Below are positions 23,225-34,870 of a DNA stretch of 64,000 bases, piece after piece. Both the position numbers and the translations under genes were made by a program. Within the stretch, counting starts at the first letter, position 1, and every line of letters begins with the position of its first letter. Source of the stretch: Krasilnikovozyma curviuscula (lineage: Eukaryota > Basidiomycota > Tremellomycetes > Cystofilobasidiales > Mrakiaceae); the NCBI GenBank assembly GCA_014825775.1, contig MVAQ01000113.1, positions 1 through 64,000 on the forward strand, read 5' to 3'. The notes under the pieces are model-generated. The model was not told where the DNA came from, made no database searches, and saw nothing but the letters and a program-made list of their open reading frames with translations.

Positions 23225-23944
23225 GACGATCTGAGACTGCCTTTATGGTCGATTTCATCAGTTTATATATGAGGGTTCGAAGGATCACATTCCGGCTAGT
23301 TGATTTTGTTGTCTGAACGCGTCTGTGATTTTGTTGTTGTTTTGGATGGGAAGATCCGGATCAAGCGGTGTTACCGGCTCAGCTTAAGATGTCAAAATCT
23401 CCACCCCACGGTGCGTAGGAAAGAATCACCCTTCTACCGTTGAATCGTTGGGGTTTAGGGCTTTCAGGACCGTTCCCAGCGCGGTGGCGCTATCTTATCA
23501 TCACAGGGTCCAGCGGCTGGGTAGTAATTCGCAGTGAGTGCCCAATTTGAAGGTGTCTGAACTGACACCCTTCCCCCATCACATTTTTTGCATGACCGGT
23601 TGGGGATATAAAGCATTTCTATTTACCCATCTCCTGCTTCTCACCTCGTTCGTACCCCACCAACCAGATTCCAAACGTGGGACAGAGTTCTTCCTTCCCT
23701 CCGAAGCTTCGAAGAAACTCTACATGACCTGTTAGTAATACGAGCTGCTTCCTGCTTTCTCCTGCGCCATTCCCGTAGGCCAGAACTTCTTCTCTTGAGG
23801 TATAAAATAAAGCTTCCTGAGTCAGGGTGACTGACTGGAGTCTTTCTGAACGTTAACTAAAAAAAATCAGTTCAAGGACCTATTAAAGCCGTCCCATCAA
23901 TTTCCCGCCTATTTTCGACCTCAACCACACACCTAGCTGCCAAA
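23225..23944. other. intergenic, malic enzyme promoter region
   Basis: About 720 nt in tandem orientation. It contains two TATA-like sites (23606-23613 and 23802-23810) and CT-rich tracts. No other gene is supported. Confidence 0.5.
23802..23810 (+). promoter_or_regulatory. TATA box of the malic enzyme gene
   Basis: TATAAAATA lies 143 nt before the ATG, a suitable distance for a fungal core promoter. A second TATA-like site is at 23606-23613. The position is seen; its use is inferred. Confidence 0.45.
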
Positions 23945-26559
23945 ATGACTGTTGCCAATGGGAATGGAATCGCTCTTGACTCGATTAAGTCCACCTTGAT
24001 CCACAGGAACTCTCATTCCAACCAGGGTAAGCTCAATTCCCTCGCCCCATTGCTTGCTGCTTCCCAATTTTTGCTGGACCTGACTTTTTTTTGCTATTCC
24101 AAACACGAACTAGACGTTGCGTTCTCACTGGAGGATAGATCTACGTACTCCATCAGAGGTCTCTTACCTCCCGTCATACAGTCACTAGGTACGTTGGAGA
24201 GGAAGCGGGGGCGAGTCATGTCACTGATGACTTTGCTTCAATCCTACTTTCCCCAGATGTACAAGCAACTCGAGCCCTTCTCCAACTCAGAGCGAAATCT
24301 TCCAACATCGAGAAGTATATCTTCCTGTCAAGGTTCGTGCTAGCGCCCCGTTCTGCGATGGTTGCTGCTCGTGGCGCTGACTTTTCATCCCTTCCTTCAG
24401 TATGAGACAGACAAAGACGGACCTTTTCTACAAAATTGTCACCGAGAACATGGCTGAGCTTACTCCACTCATCTATACTCCAGTCGTCGGCGAGGCGTGT
24501 ATGTGCCATTCTTTTCCAGCTTCCCTGTCAAAATCTCACTCACCTTTTGTTCACGTTTCGTACTTAGGCCAGACGTACAGTGAAATCTACAGAGGTCCTG
24601 AAGCGCTCTACCTCTCTTTGGCTGACAAGGGCTCGATTGAGGAAGTCCTGCAGAATTGGCCAGAGAAGATCAAAACTCAAAAAGGTAAGCAATCTGGACA
24701 TCTCATCCTTACGGTCTTCAAAATCTCTCCGCAATGGGACGTACAATCTCGTTAATCACCTCTCTGGATGAAACAGGTGTCGCTGTTGTTACTGATGGCA
24801 GCCGAATCTTAGGTCTTGGTGATTTGGGAGTTGGTGAGTTATTTGTTATTGTTTCTCATACCAAAACAGAATCCCATCTAACTAACCGTTTGGTACCATA
24901 GGTGGAGTTGGTATCTCCATTGGAAAGTTATCTTTGTACGTTGCTGGCGCTGGTATCGATCCTGAGTCAACAATCCCCATCGTCCTCGACATGGGCACCG
25001 ACAATCCAAAATACCTTAACGACCCGCTGTACCTTGGTACCAAAGTCGCCAGAAGATCAATTCAAGAGAACATTGAGTTCATGGATGAATTTATGGCTGC
25101 CATGAAAGTAGTCTTCCCCAACATGATGGTATGTTGCAACCTTTCTGCTCCTTCCCGTATTTTCTCTCCCCCTGACGCCGTCTCCATCATTGATTTTAAA
25201 CAGGTTCAGTTCGAGGACTTTGCCAGTGAATCCGCATTCTTCTGGCTTGAGAGATACAGACACAACTATTTGGTCTTCAACGATGACATTCAGGGTACTG
25301 GAGCCGTCATCTTGTCAGGTTTCATCAATTCTGCCCGTCAAAGTGCCGCTGCTTCAGGAATACCAGTGGCCGATCAAAAGATTGTTTTCCTTGGTTAGAA
25401 GACTATAATCCATCTTATGTTGCCTAACGCTGAGTCTGACCACTGCTTCCCTTTAAATTTCTCAGGCGCAGGATCTGCGGCAGTCGGTGTGGCTCAACAG
25501 CTCATCTCCTTCTTCACTATGAACGGGCTGACCGCTGAGGAGGGCAGAAAGAGAATCTGGCTTGTTGACACTAAGGGATTGGTCACTAAAGACCGCGGTG
25601 ACAAGCTTGCCGCTCACAAAGGTAAGTCGCGTGTTTCCTTTCCTTTCCACCATCATGCTCGACAATCACTGACGAGTGATTTTCATTCCATGTGTTGGCG
25701 CTGAACAGTTTTCTTCGCAAGAGTTGACAACGACGGGCAACAGTTCAAGACCCTCGAGGAAGTCGTCAACTACGTGAAGCCCACCGCTCTCGTTGGTCTC
25801 TCCACGTCTCGTGGTGCTTTCACGGAATCCGTCGTCAAGATCATGGCTGAAACGAATAAGAGACCAATCATCTTCCCTCTCTCCAACCCAACCTCCCTGT
25901 GCGAACTTGATGTAAGTGGTTTTGGTGTTTTTCTTGAACCTAACAGTCACCGAATCTGACCATCGATCGATCTTGGTGCCCGCCTTTAGTTCGAGGATGC
26001 CCTCAAGTGGACCAACGGATCCGTCATCTTCTCTTCTGGATCTCCATACGCACCCATCACCTTCGACGGAGCTCTGCGTGAAGCTGGTCAAGGTCAATAA
26101 TGTTTCATTTTTCACTGGCTGTAGACCAAGTCTTCAAGCTGACATGTCTGTATGCTCCTGCGCGCCTTTCTTCTTTAGGAAACAACATGTACATTTTCCC
26201 TGGTCTTGGACTTGGTACACTCCTTTGCGGAGCTACCACAATCACTGACAGAATGGTGGAGGAGACTGCCTTGGCTTTGGCGTAAGTAAAAATAAAAATA
26301 AAAGAATTCTTAGATGAGGACTGACACTGACACTCTGCAACATATCTTCAGTGAATCATTGAATGACACAGAAACCAAGACGGAGCTGGTCTACCCTCGT
26401 ATCACCCGAATCAGAGAGATCTCTGCTCAGATCGCCCTTAAAGTAATCCGAGCAGCTCAGAAGGAAAACGTCGACACTTTCCAAAACCTGAGATCGCTTA
26501 CCGACGCAGAGCTCTACAAGATGGTTGTTGCTGCTCAGTACAAGCCATCCCACTTGTAA
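23945..26559 (+). CDS. malic enzyme (malate dehydrogenase, oxaloacetate-decarboxylating)
   Basis: Converts malate to pyruvate and CO2 with reduction of NAD(P). Thirteen exons (23945-24026, 24114-24188, 24257-24332, 24401-24498, 24568-24684, 24777-24833, 24902-25128, 25204-25393, 25466-25621, 25709-25911, 25990-26092, 26179-26281, 26352-26559) give 564 aa, the family length. Signatures: LTPLIYTPVVGEAC with the catalytic Tyr, RILGLGDLGVGGVGISIGKL with the catalytic Lys close by, ERYRHNYLVFNDDIQGTGAV for metal binding, and the Rossmann motif GAGSAAVGVAQQL. The N-terminus (MTVANGNGIALDSIK) has no basic amphipathic presequence, so a cytosolic enzyme is likely. The cofactor loop reads VDTKGL...AAHKVFFA; the Lys near the second half resembles NADP-type enzymes, an inference from an ungapped comparison. 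Every exon joins in frame. Confidence 0.94.
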
Positions 26560-27246
26560 CCATCCCTCGTTTTCCTCTTCTGGGATACCGACACCGATGT
26601 GTGTTTTGACACTAACGAAAAGGGACTTGCGTGATATGATCTCCTCTTGCATACATCCCATAGAGAGCTATTCTCATAGACATGATACCAGTTCCTTTTC
26701 ACGACGACCAAAGTAGACCAACTTCCTGGAAGCAAACGCGTCCAAGAGACGCGCCTGCGCGTGGTGCCAAGGCCTTGTCGCTCATAAGTAAGGGGCACCA
26801 CTGACGAACGGCGTTGGCAATACCAAGATTTTTCGACCTCTGGCGAGTGCTGCACCTTGAATCCCCCCTGCTCTCGCTCTCTAGTCCTGAGACTCTAGTG
26901 TCAGGGAACGACTACGCGTCGCAACCGCGAGTGCAGGCCAGATGGCGCGCGCTCTTGTCTTCGTCCAAGCATAAGAGGCGGCGCGCTACCAGTACTATAC
27001 TAGGGTGGCAGCAAGGCTCGGTTGCCCCGATCTCGCGATGCTAAGAAATCCAGCAGGAGGCTGGAACTGCACAGCTGTGACTGACCAAGAACTTGTTTAA
27101 GTCAAGGGCAAAAGCTGGCCTGTAACCACTTTCCAGCTGCAGGTCATCTATCCCTCACGTTTCACATTCACGTCAATTCTTTACGACCTTTTCCTTTCCA
27201 TTTGTCAATTCTTCAACTAACTGGCACAGACAGTACTTCCCGCCCA
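26560..27246. other. intergenic, promoter of SKN1/KRE6 homolog
   Basis: About 690 nt. The stretch near 26730-27050 is richer in G+C than its surroundings with several GCGC-type motifs, but neither a tRNA cloverleaf nor a gene could be drawn in it. CT-rich tracts precede the start. Confidence 0.45.
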
Positions 27247-30200
27247 ATGGCGCCTGCTTTCAATCTCAGTTCAACGCACTCCTCGCCGATGGGCGCTCGT
27301 CCGCTTCTGCCAACAGCTAGCCGAGATCAAGCTTACTCTATCTCACCAGGGGGATCCAGGAGAGGATCTATGGGAACTGAGAGCAGCATTGGAGACGAAC
27401 AAGGCAGGCTTTCTGTAAGTTCGCACGACTACCGGTCTCGTCTAAACACGAAAAGAACGACATTCTGAAATCATTTTTTTTTTCTAATTAAACCTGTTCA
27501 GAACTCTCATTCACCGCTCAGGGGGACCTATGGCTCTGCTCGATCCGCTAGGTCAGCCTCTGCCTCCACACTGGGACCACCCGAGCAGATGACAGTGTCC
27601 GAAAAGGTATCGATGAACCTCCTGTCTGTCAATTTTGTTGCAAAATCTAACGAGAACTATTCTTCTTCTCCCTCGCAGTTCACTCTGCCAGCCTGGGAGA
27701 CTGACATGATGACTGAGTGCGTGCCGAGCCTTTCTTTTCTTTTTCAAGCGACGTGGTAATCCAATCAGTGCCGAGACCATCACTAACATCAAATTTCTAT
27801 TTTATAGACCTGAAGACGACGACTGGTTGCACAACCCGAATCCCAAACGGGATCGGAAACACGACGAAGGTGGTAGCATATTTACAGTGCGAGGTGTCAC
27901 AAACCTTGGTTGTATGTTTGTCTTGGTACTCTCTATCTTGATGCTCTTCGCGGGATACCCTATCCTCAGCTACTATCAAAACATAGCTCTGCAGGTCAGG
28001 ACAGGTCATTCGATTGCTTGGGAGTGGGACCTAGCCAAGATCAATGGAAGTCTCAGCCGGCATGATCCCATTCCAGGAAGGGCGACTAGGACGTCCTCAG
28101 CCATCGACCCCGATACCCCAGAGGACAAAAAGTCAATAGTAACTAGCAAAGGCGAAACTTGGGACTTAGTAGGTTTGGTTTTCGCCCGTGATTTTGTGCG
28201 GCCCATGTCTGGTTCTGTTTTGACTGTTGTCACGACAATTATAGGTCTTCTCTGATGAGTTCGAACAAGATGGTAGAACATTCTATGCTGGTGATGATCC
28301 GTATTGGGAATCCATCGACCTGCACGCCTGGTCGACGAATGATCTGGAATGGTATGACTCCCGCCGAGTCACGACCCAGGACGGCGCCCTTCGCATCACC
28401 ATGTCGAACGAAACAGATCATGGCCTTTATTTCCAGTCCGCTGAAATCCAAAGTTGGAACAAAATGTGCTTTATGGGAGGAAGGTTGGAGGTAGCTGCTA
28501 GGTTGCCGGGACGAGCCGACAGTGCGTTTTGTCTCCTCGTTCTCCACTTCAAGGCACTTAAACTCACCCCTATTCTCCGAATATCCAGTCCCCGGGAACT
28601 GGCCAGCATTATGGACAATGGGTAATTTAGGAAGGCCGGGATATGGTGAGTAATGATAAGATTAGGTTCATTTGCGCTCAGAACTGACCGTACAGTGCAC
28701 AGGCGGTTCTACTGATGGGTTGTAAGTTTGATACTCTCTACCCCCTTTTCCTTAGCTGACGTCAATTATACTCTAAGGTGGCCTTATTCTTACAACTCGT
28801 TAGTGTGCTTGGGGCTGATAATGCTGAAAGAAAAAAAAAAGCTGACACTGTTTCGTTATTGTTTTGATTTCAGCTGCGATGCTGGAGGTTCGTGCTATTT
28901 CCCCCTCAATTACCATTTCTTCTTGTAAATAACATTAGATTAATTGACTCTAGCTGCTCCCAATCAAACCATCAATAGTCTTCCAACCATTGCTACCACA
29001 TCGGGATGGAACTCGGAGCCTTATAACGGGGCGTTGTCTTATCTTCCAGGTGCGCTTAGTTTTTTCTTACACGCAAGACTGTCCATGAGTTTATTGTTGC
29101 TCACATCTTCTTTAGGGCAAAGATTATCGCGATGTGTTTGCTCAGACGAATATCATCCTGGACCAAAGAACAGCGATGGCAGCTGGGTAGGTTGGAAACA
29201 CAGCTTGAACAACGCTATATACTGAATCTGTCATTTTGGAACAGGTGGGACGTTCAGCACCTGAAATTGACTTGATTGAGGCACAGGTTTCCAACGGCGT
29301 TGGGGAGGTCTCCCAGAGCGTACAGTACGCTCCTTTCAACGCTTACTACGGTTGGAACACACCAATAGGAATGGAGATCTTTGATACAAGTGAGAAAGTT
29401 TCGATATGTCTTTAAACTCTCAGCACACTCATTCGTTCTCTTGGCTTGCAGCTGTCACTAAATTGAACTCTTACAGCGGAGTATGTATCCTTGCCTACCC
29501 TCTTACGGTCTGATCATTTGCTCGGGCTCATAAATATCAATAAACCTTAATTTTGAAACAGGGTCCATATCAACAAGCATGCTCTGGTGTAACAAATACT
29601 AATAGTGATTGCTACCAGTATGGGGGCACAGGTTGTTTCAGCATGTTTGCCTTCGAGGTGAGCTCGGCGAGCAATTCATTGTCTGAAAGCCGCTTCGCTA
29701 ACGAGTGGATACGTTGCTCACAGTACAAGATGGGCGATGATGGATACATCACATGGTTTAACGACAACAAACTGTGAGTTTGTCAGAAGAATGCTTGCGG
29801 TCATGAACTGACGTAGACATTGCTTAGCGCTTGGACATATCACACTCAAGGAATGGCCGTCAACACCACATCTCAGGTCTCTCAGAGGCCTATACCATAC
29901 GAGCCTATGTATGTGATTATCAGTGAGTGCTGTTTCCTGTTCTGTTCTCTCGGAGCGAACTTCGTTGCTTACTTACCCCAATCATTCTTTCATCTACAGA
30001 TCTCGCGATATCACACAGCTTCAGCGCCATAGATTTTGAAGGCTTGAGCAGCCTCTGGCCAGCTATTTACGAAATCGATTATGTGAGGCTCTATCAAGAT
30101 ACAAGCGAGGGATCCACGCACTATTTTGGTTGTGATCCTCCTTCGGCGCCAACCTCAGGTAGGTGTCTCTGTCGTTTTGCGACCGTTCTGTTGACTCACG

Positions 30201-30390
30201 AAACATCTCATTCAACTCAGAATACATAAATAGGTACCTTGAAGCCTACACCAACCCAAACATAGTATGTATCTGCCCTCCTTGTATCTTCTCATCTCCG
30301 TCTGACCATCTCTCGTTTCTACAGACAACCTGGGACCAGCTTACTGGCTCCAGCAAATTCCCTAGAAACAGTCTCGCAGGAGACTGCTAG
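27247..30390 (+). CDS. KRE6: beta-1,6-glucan synthesis protein Skn1/Kre6 (GH16-like)
   Basis: Type II membrane protein of the secretory path needed for cell-wall beta-1,6-glucan. Nineteen exons give 636 aa: 27247-27414, 27502-27606, 27679-27716, 27808-28168, 28245-28521, 28589-28645, 28703-28721, 28778-28798, 28874-28887, 28954-29049, 29116-29186, 29245-29389, 29452-29480, 29562-29657, 29724-29773, 29828-29922, 30000-30158, 30221-30264, 30325-30390. A Ser-rich cytosolic tail comes first, then one membrane anchor (GCMFVLVLSILMLFAGYPIL). The luminal domain has the family marks VFSDEFEQDGRTFY, DPYWESIDLHAWSTNDLEWY, PGNWPALWTMGNLGRPGYG and the GH16-type catalytic signature PEIDLIEAQ. Exons 7-9 are 19, 21 and 14 nt, all required for the conserved WPYSYNSCDAG block. 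Kre6 and Skn1 are not separable here. Confidence 0.92.
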
Positions 30391-30623
30391 ATTAGATATC
30401 ATCCTTTACTGTATAAGTAGTGCTTCAAGGACAATGACCGCATCAAGTGTCTGGCTACACATCTCCACATCGCTATTTCAGGACTGTATCGTATACACTT
30501 TCTATCTCTTCTTTGCAGTACAATTGACTTACATGGGCAAGCTTCAAAAGAACACAAAATCGTGATAGTCATATCATTATTGGAGTGAAATGTAATGCAG
30601 CATGGTTGTGTGGTGTCGTTAGG
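30391..30623. other. intergenic, convergent
   Basis: Short spacer between two 3' ends; no element recognised. Confidence 0.5.
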
Positions 30624-33600
30624 TTATGATAAGTCAGAAGGAGAAATGCCGAGAGGGAGGAAGTCGTGATGGGGCATAGCCTTCTTGTTCCACGCCTCCA
30701 CATCGAGCTACAATGGGAATAATGAGATTTAAGTTGATGGATCAGATTGTATAGCTGCAAGAGAAGCCCAACTTACGTGTCTAATAGCATCATTAAACGT
30801 GAGCATGTTCATGTGCGGAGGGTTCAAGTGGGAGTTGACCTCTCGTAAAGCTAGTCGTAACTCCAGGGGTAAAGAAGTCGGTTGAATGATGACATGTACT
30901 GGGGGTTTGAAAGGAGCACCGGATCGAGACATTTGTAGCGACATGGCCTCAGCAATTCGGAGAGCTGTTGAGATGACTGAACGCTCAGAACGAGCATCTT
31001 GGCCGACAATGAGCCAAACTTCAAACTGCAGGACCGCAATAGTAACTCTGTTTTCTCTGATGGAGTTTGAGTTGAATGGGCGCTGGTGAAGCTGGCAAAG
31101 CAAGGAGACAGTCTAGAGGTTAGCAAACTCGACAGTAGTAACCTAAGACGACGCTTACTTACTCTAACGGTGGGAGATCCATATTCAACTTCCCAAAGCC
31201 TCTCATCAAATCCCAGACCCATTCTTCTCCATTTGTGATGCGTTACCTGTGATCTGGTGGTGTGGACAAAGGCCGAGAAGAACAGCGTGTCGTCCTCTTT
31301 ACCAACGAACCCTTCACGAAGGTGCATCACTTTCCTTCCTCCAGCCAAGTCCTGAGCGAAACTTGTCGCAACTTCGAGCTCCAGTTTCAGTGCTCCTCTT
31401 CCTTCCCACGTGAAGACTTGGTCGAGAATGGCGAGTACGACGACAGAAGCGGACGTGATAGCACCCGTTGTGATGTCGATCTGATCAATGAAAGTTTCAG
31501 GTCCGAAGTTTCGGACAAGGTAAGCTTGAGTTGTATCATTGGTGAAGAGCTGTCTTTGACCATGACGAGTCGTCAGCTTGTGTCCTAGCGCAACCATCAG
31601 TTCGGGAGGTTCACAGCTTTGTTGAATGACGACCTGGAAAAAGAAAAACAAAAGAGCACTTAGAATTACGGAACGAAGCCACCCGATGGAAAATAGTTTG
31701 ACGCTTACAGGCGCCTTGTTGACTGCTCCGGCAAGCCTGGCGACCTTAGAAAATTCGGCTTGTCCTGCTGAAGCGTTGACACCTGTCCATCTCCAAACCA
31801 TCGTATTGACTAGTCCACTGTTTGACCATTCCTTATACCTGAAAAAGATAGCGAGGACTTCAGTGTCACTGATAGAAACAATTTTGTCAGTTTTTGCAGG
31901 CAACGGGAGGAAGAGTAAAATAAGTACTCACTAGAAGATGTGTTTGTCGAACTTGATTGGGCGAGCATCATCTCTAATAATAGAAAATACCTCTGTACTG
32001 ATAGGCTCAATGTCTTTACCTTTAAAGGGCTCTAGATTGAAGTTTCTTTCCAGGATCGGCAGTCTTGGAGGCTTCAAGATGGGACCATCGACGACGGTGA
32101 CAAGTTTTGGTGCCAGTGGACTGCTTGTCTTTGGCGCTGACAAGTTGGGGGATAGTGGTCGTGAACCAACATTAGGAGAAACAGATCGCGAGGATAAATT
32201 AGGAGAGACTGGTCGTGAAGCTGATCTGGGCGAAGCAGGTCTTGAGGACGGTTTGATGTAGGGCGCCATGGCGGATGGCTCGATGGATGCTGTGACCATG
32301 GGCGAGATAGGCTTTCGGTAAATCTTCACTGGCGTTGCTGATTTGACGGTAAGAATTGGTGGTTCAATCTTGGGAGTTGAGTTGACACTCTTGGTGGGAA
32401 GAGTGAAAATGTTCTCCTTCTTTGCAGAAGAAGACTGGGTTTGGAGGACTCGTGGGGAGGGTTGTTGAGAAGATTTCTGAGACAGGACAGGGCGTGACGT
32501 ATCTTGACATGAGGACGTAACTGTGGTAGTTGAGGCTTGATTGACTATTACTGCGGTGGTTCTCTTGACTGGCTTCTTCACTCTATCTCTTGTGACATGA
32601 TGGAGCGTAGGAGTTGATTCTTCAGCAGGCGCCTCCACTGGAAGCTGTTTGAGAGAAGAAATATTTTCGGGATCAGCGCTAAAGCCCATGATGGCGAGTG
32701 CTGCTTCTCTTGGAGATGGCTCGGCGTTGTCTTCATCTCTGACGCCTGCCCCCATCCCTGGAAGAGCAACTCTGCGGATAGAAGTCACACGCTCTTCATC
32801 ACTCTGCACCGGCGAGGACTTGGAAGCAGCAGCCCTCATGTCGCGCCAACTTTGACCTGCAGCTCCCATACCAGGAAGCGCAACACGCAGGCCGTCGGTT
32901 GACGAGGCTATTTTGACTGGAGATACGGGTAGTCCAACGGACGCTGAAGACTTTGTTGGTGATGGCGGATAGACCAAGTTGTTTGCTGCTGGAGTAGAAA
33001 AATCTCTGACCGACTTCGTTGATGCATCTGAGGTGAGAGTGTGGCGCTTCACAGGAGATGCTCGACCTGTTGTTGTCAAGCTAGGAAACGAGGCATCGCT
33101 TGACACAATGAAAGGCTGGGATTTAGTCGGAGAAGTTGAGCGAGGAAAGGTTGATGTAGACTCCGCGACTGGGGAAGTGAGGAAAGAGAGTTTGGTAGGT
33201 GAGGATGCCGTTGAAGTTGGTTTTGAGAAAGTGGGTGAGATCGGCTGGGCCGAACTGATGTTTAAGGGTAGAAGGGATTTGTTGTCGATACTGCTGCTGT
33301 AGTTATGCCTGAAGGTGGGACGACCATTGAATGATGTTGCCTTTGTTGGTGAATGGGAGGCGGTGTTATTGTTGATCGGCGTTGCGGCGCTTTGATGTGG
33401 AAGAGACTCAAGTGCTTGGGTGGTCCAGCTTTTCGGACGTTGTCTAATTGGTGATGCAATGGTTTTGGAGCCAAAAGCCTCGTCGGTCTTTGCTACGAAG
33501 CTTTTAACGGAGAGGCGGTTGGACATAGGTACAACTGCTGGGCTCGGCGGTGCTGTGACAGGATTTGGGAAACCCTGAGTTTTGGGAATGACAGTTCTAG

Positions 33601-34192
33601 ACTGACTTTGAAGCATTCCGGCTGAGCGGTCGAATGATGATTTGGAGGGAGAGCCAAACACGGCCGCTGCCTCGAGTACTGGAGATTTCGAAGTATCAGC
33701 CCTCTTTCCGACTCCCCAGCTTTTCTTCTCAACACCTTTGAAAGCAGGCTCCTCCTCCACCGCCTCTATGGACAAACTTTCTGCTATTTTCAACCTCTGC
33801 TCTACGATCCCTCGTCCCTTCAGTCTGGTTAACGAATCCGATGCTTTACGGGCAGGCGCGGTAGGTTCAAAGTCGGACTGAACCTGTAATCTAGGAGAAG
33901 CTGTAGGTGGTTTCGAATACGCGGCAGGCTTGAACGGCGTCGAGGTAAGAGAGGGGGAGAGTGAAGTCATCGTAGGGGCCGCTGGTGATACGGCACTTGT
34001 TGAAGGTGCTGGGCTACTGTATGAGCTGTACGAGGTCGATGCCATGCCTGGCAAAGCTCTTGATACAGGTCGAGCTGAGAATGTGTCTTCCTTTGGATTC
34101 AGCGGAACGTCACGCCCTCCTGAACCGCCGTACATCGAAGTCAGCCTAGGACCTTTGCTGGAGCTTCCCAGGAGTTCAGCCAGAGAGGTCAT
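30624..34192 (-). CDS. gelsolin-repeat protein with long Ser/Pro-rich N-terminus
   Basis: Five exons (31932-34192, 31709-31868, 31163-31633, 30777-31091, 30624-30707) give 1096 aa. Residues 1 to about 700 are disordered and rich in Ser, Pro and Thr, with three ALPGM motifs (near 34045-34060, 32866-32886 and 32751-32771) and many SP sites. The C-terminal 350 residues carry gelsolin/villin-like repeats: DTEVLAIFFRYKEWSNSGLV, VWRWTGVNASAGQAEFSKVA, then SCEPPELMVALGHKL, YLVRNFGPETFIDQI, DQVFTWEGRGALKLELEVAT. This pattern matches the fungal group in which a poorly conserved N-terminus (of the DUF4045 kind) precedes gelsolin domains. Actin binding is the likely role but is inferred; ion-binding residues were not checked. 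The start ATG is the first in an open frame with no upstream continuation. Confidence 0.78.
32138..32245 (-). repeat. four tandem 27-bp repeats in the gelsolin-repeat gene
   Basis: Four head-to-tail 27-nt units (32219-32245, 32192-32218, 32165-32191, 32138-32164) encode nine-residue repeats SRPASPRSA, SRPVSPNLS, SRSVSPNVG and SRPLSPNLS. Each carries an SP pair, a possible proline-directed kinase site. The nucleotide copies have diverged, so the array is not recent. Confidence 0.85.
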
Positions 34193-34870
34193 GGTAATAG
34201 CGTGTTATAGAGCGTGCCGCGTAACTGAGGCGCTGGGAAATGACTAGGATTAATAGGGGTGTCAGCATTGAGCACTTCAATATCAACAGAGGGGGCATAT
34301 TCACCGAGTGACTGCCTACGCCCAAAACGCACAACTCTTCTTGTACTTATGCTACAAGAGAGCCTTCACTGACCTGTTTTCTTACACGTAACCTGAGATT
34401 GGCATTGAATGGGGAGTCCAATCAGAAACTTACTGCAGACACCATGCCACCATTTTTTTCTGATGACCCAAGGGAACTCACCTCTGTTGCAGCTCGGAAG
34501 GTTTCGGTACCGGATCCTGGAGAAAGACCAGGTCTCGGTAATCGTGCTTGTCGAAAGAAACTGGCCAGGGGCGGTTCGTCGTCGAGGCGAACCAAAGTTG
34601 GTCGCATGGATCAACATTGGAAACAATGTGGCGCTTACCTTAAGTATCGTGCGTCTGTCCAGTATGGTGCAGTGACTCCTTCTCTCCTTCATCAATTTCC
34701 TGTACTTGGACAAGCTGTAGAGTCAATTAGGAAAAAAAAAAAAAAAAAAAAGAGAGGCGCGAAAACCAGTGTTCCGTCCTCTAGACAAAGCCACACGCGA
34801 GCAGAGGTCACGATCCCCTTGCTAATGACAAAAAACATGGCGGCAAGAGAGAAAGATGCATAGTCTCATT
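34193..34870. other. intergenic, upstream of the gelsolin-repeat gene
   Basis: About 680 nt between two minus-strand genes, containing a 20-nt A tract. Open stretches on the plus strand show no domain and are probably chance. Confidence 0.5.
34732..34751. repeat. homopolymer A tract (20 nt)
   Basis: Twenty consecutive A residues in the spacer between the gelsolin-repeat gene and RRP9. It could be a nucleosome-excluding promoter tract or a mutable site prone to length errors in sequencing. Confidence 0.8.

Noticed and set aside
26730..27050. GC-rich block looking like tRNA or rRNA fragment
   Set aside because: No T-loop motif, no cloverleaf and no rRNA core sequence could be drawn.
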